Assembly (NCBI GenBank): GCA_018623955.1 | Contig: JAAZUX010000030.1 | Span: forward strand, 1-8,318 | Reading direction: 5' to 3' | DNA length: 8,318 bases | Source of the DNA: Flavobacteriaceae bacterium | GTDB taxonomy: Bacteria > Bacteroidota > Bacteroidia > Flavobacteriales > Flavobacteriaceae | Part shown: positions 7,673-8,318 of the stretch, in pieces | Numbering within the stretch: position 1 is the stretch's first letter | Layout of the letters: each line of letters opens with the position of its first letter | Position numbers and translations under genes: made by a program | The notes under the pieces: model-generated | Seen by the model: only the letters and a program-made list of their open reading frames with translations | What the model was told of the DNA's origin: nothing | Database searches by the model: none

Positions 7673-8318
7673 TTAGTTGATGTTTACACTTCCTCCTTTT
7701 ATGTTTATGGCACCTGAACCTTTGAGATCCACTCCACTTCCTTTTACATTGACTTTACCTTTGGATTTGACATCCACCTTACTCCCGTCCAAAGAAACTC
7801 CTTTACCGGATTTACCACTGATGGTTACGCCTTTTGAGCCGGTGATGCTTACTGCTTTCTTGGAGGTGATTTTTATTTGATCTTTACTGCTGATCGAAAT
7901 TCCACTTCTAGAGGTTTTAATTTCATTGCCGTTTTGATCCTCAACCTTAATCCCTTTGAGTTTTTCACTGATGGTGATTTTATTTTTATTACTGGTTTTG
8001 ATAACGATTACTTTATCCTTATCATCAAATTCAAGTGTTAACTTCTCTTTGCTTACAAAAGCCTTCTTTTCATTTTTGGACTTTATTTCAGTGTAAGGCT
8101 TGGTAGTTTTGGTGTATAACCCACCCAATATGACCGGGTGCCTGGGGTCGTTATTGATAAAGGAAACAACGACCTGAGTTTTTACCTCAGGAATAAAAAA
8201 AGAACCCGCTCCCGGACTGGTATAAAAATGAGTCAATCTGGCCCAAAGACCATCACCGGAAGTTTTTAAGGCAGGGATAAATACTTTGATTCGATATTCA
8301 TTATCGGGATCCTTATCG
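7673..8318 (-). CDS. Central spike protein, VgrG/gp5-like (Afp8-like), 5' end outside window
   Basis: The frame is open to the right edge, so the gene is cut at its 5' end; 214 C-terminal residues are visible. They begin with YRIKVFIPALKTS and GLWARLTHFYTSPGAGSFF, followed by IPEVKTQVVVSFINNDPRHP and VILGGLY. This is the OB-fold of gp5/VgrG spikes (R-V-K-V-x-P, WARL, AG, P-E-V-x-x-x-V-V-V-x-F, DPRHPVILGGLY). Next comes LEFDDKDKVIVIKTS with NKNKITIS, the strand entry into the needle, then about 75 residues of short repeats forming a triple-stranded β-helix. The protein should form the trimeric needle capping the inner tube. The gp27-like hub half would lie upstream of the window. No lysozyme domain or effector extension is present at the C-terminus, which ends in SVNIN. 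The TTG at 8236 is not the true start, because the OB-fold continues upstream of it. A possible PAAR tip protein would sit on the end of the needle. Confidence 0.94.
   Translation of the reverse strand, partial: DKDPDNEYRIKVFIPALKTSGDGLWARLTHFYTSPGAGSFFIPEVKTQVVVSFINNDPRHPVILGGLYTKTTKPYTEIKSKNEKKAFVSKEKLTLEFDDKDKVIVIKTSNKNKITISEKLKGIKVEDQNGNEIKTSRSGISISSKDQIKITSKKAVSITGSKGVTISGKSGKGVSLDGSKVDVKSKGKVNVKGSGVDLKGSGAINIKGGSVNIN
7676..7903 (-). repeat. β-helix needle repeats at the C-terminus of the spike protein
   Basis: Codons 7903 down to 7676 encode glycine-, lysine- and serine-rich repeats of about eight residues with alternating hydrophobic positions, for example GVSLDGSK, VDVKSKGK, VNVKGSG, VDLKGSGA, INIKGGSV. 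The pattern resembles the octad repeats of the T4 gp5 and VgrG needles. At the DNA level the repeats are degenerate, so this is protein-level repetition and not a recent tandem duplication. Confidence 0.8.

Larger units (their letters stand above)
1..8318 (-). other. Contractile injection system (eCIS) baseplate operon segment
   Basis: Five minus-strand genes are packed with 13, 9, 6 and 8 base spacers, in the order spike, gp25, J-like, 245-residue protein, second wedge protein. This parallels the Afp8-Afp9-Afp11-Afp12 order with one extra gene inserted. The family-level signatures in both large proteins favour an eCIS over a phage tail or a type VI secretion system. There is no portal, terminase or capsid gene, and no TssF/TssG/TssK-like gene. 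Transcription enters from the right and leaves to the left, so neither the promoter nor the terminator is in the window. Confidence 0.82.

Noticed and set aside
7378..7880. Plus-strand frames opposite gp25 (7378-7635) and the spike needle (7677-7880)
   Set aside because: The gp25 and spike frames are unambiguous. The proline- and leucine-rich plus frame is the complement of the lysine/glycine repeats.
8234..8236. TTG as the start of the spike gene
   Set aside because: The frame is open to the right edge, and the residues upstream (YRIKVFIPALKTS, GLWAR) belong to the same OB-fold, so the gene is truncated by the window and does not start here.
1..8318. Type VI secretion system or prophage tail as the identity of the locus
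   Set aside because: gp25 and VgrG-like spikes occur in all three systems, but the giant wedge proteins with their particular motifs fit eCIS better, and no TssF/G/K-like or phage head gene is present. The flanks could still change this.
1..8318. tRNA, rRNA, CRISPR arrays, insertion sequences, attachment sites and terminators
   Set aside because: The window is almost fully coding with spacers of 13 bases or less. No cloverleaf, spaced direct repeats, terminal inverted repeats or hairpin plus T-run were noticed.

Overview
The window is one continuous minus-strand operon segment. It encodes baseplate and spike parts of a contractile injection system of the extracellular (eCIS; Afp/PVC/MAC-like) type. 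Five genes are read right to left: (1) the 3' part of a VgrG/gp5-like central spike gene, entering from the right edge; (2) a complete gp25/GPW-type baseplate wedge gene; (3) a 1249-residue baseplate J-like gene; (4) a 245-residue gene of unassigned function with a tail-fibre-like motif; (5) a large second baseplate protein of at least 910 residues whose 3' end lies beyond the left edge. Gaps between genes are only 6 to 13 bases. No stretch without a gene is longer than that, and no internal promoter or terminator is evident, so the genes are probably co-transcribed.

The DNA is AT-rich, with long A/T runs in coding sequence and weak or absent Shine-Dalgarno sites at most starts. Several signatures in the two large baseplate proteins match my recollection of eCIS clusters of Bacteroidota (the AlgoCIS and Amoebophilus/Cardinium type of system). 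These include a WTDYNYHDPGITFLE-like N-terminus, an RKAQTKQLKAYLTFFEQ-like helix, LEHILLRPL, LPNWPFRFQ and FGGKDKESPLEFYKRVS-like segments. I therefore infer a member of Bacteroidota, but cannot name the genus.

In the working machine, the spike forms the trimeric needle at the tip of the inner tube, and the gp25 protein ties the sheath to the wedge. The two large proteins should form the wedge ring around the spike (the phage gp6/gp7, or Afp11/Afp12, positions). The 245-residue protein is encoded between the two wedge genes. It may be a peripheral baseplate or short-fibre component, and it is the least explained part of the window. A PAAR tip gene, often found near the spike, is absent from the gaps seen here. 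The tube, sheath, ATPase, tape-measure and cargo genes would lie outside the window.

No RNA genes, mobile elements, CRISPR arrays or attachment sites were seen.
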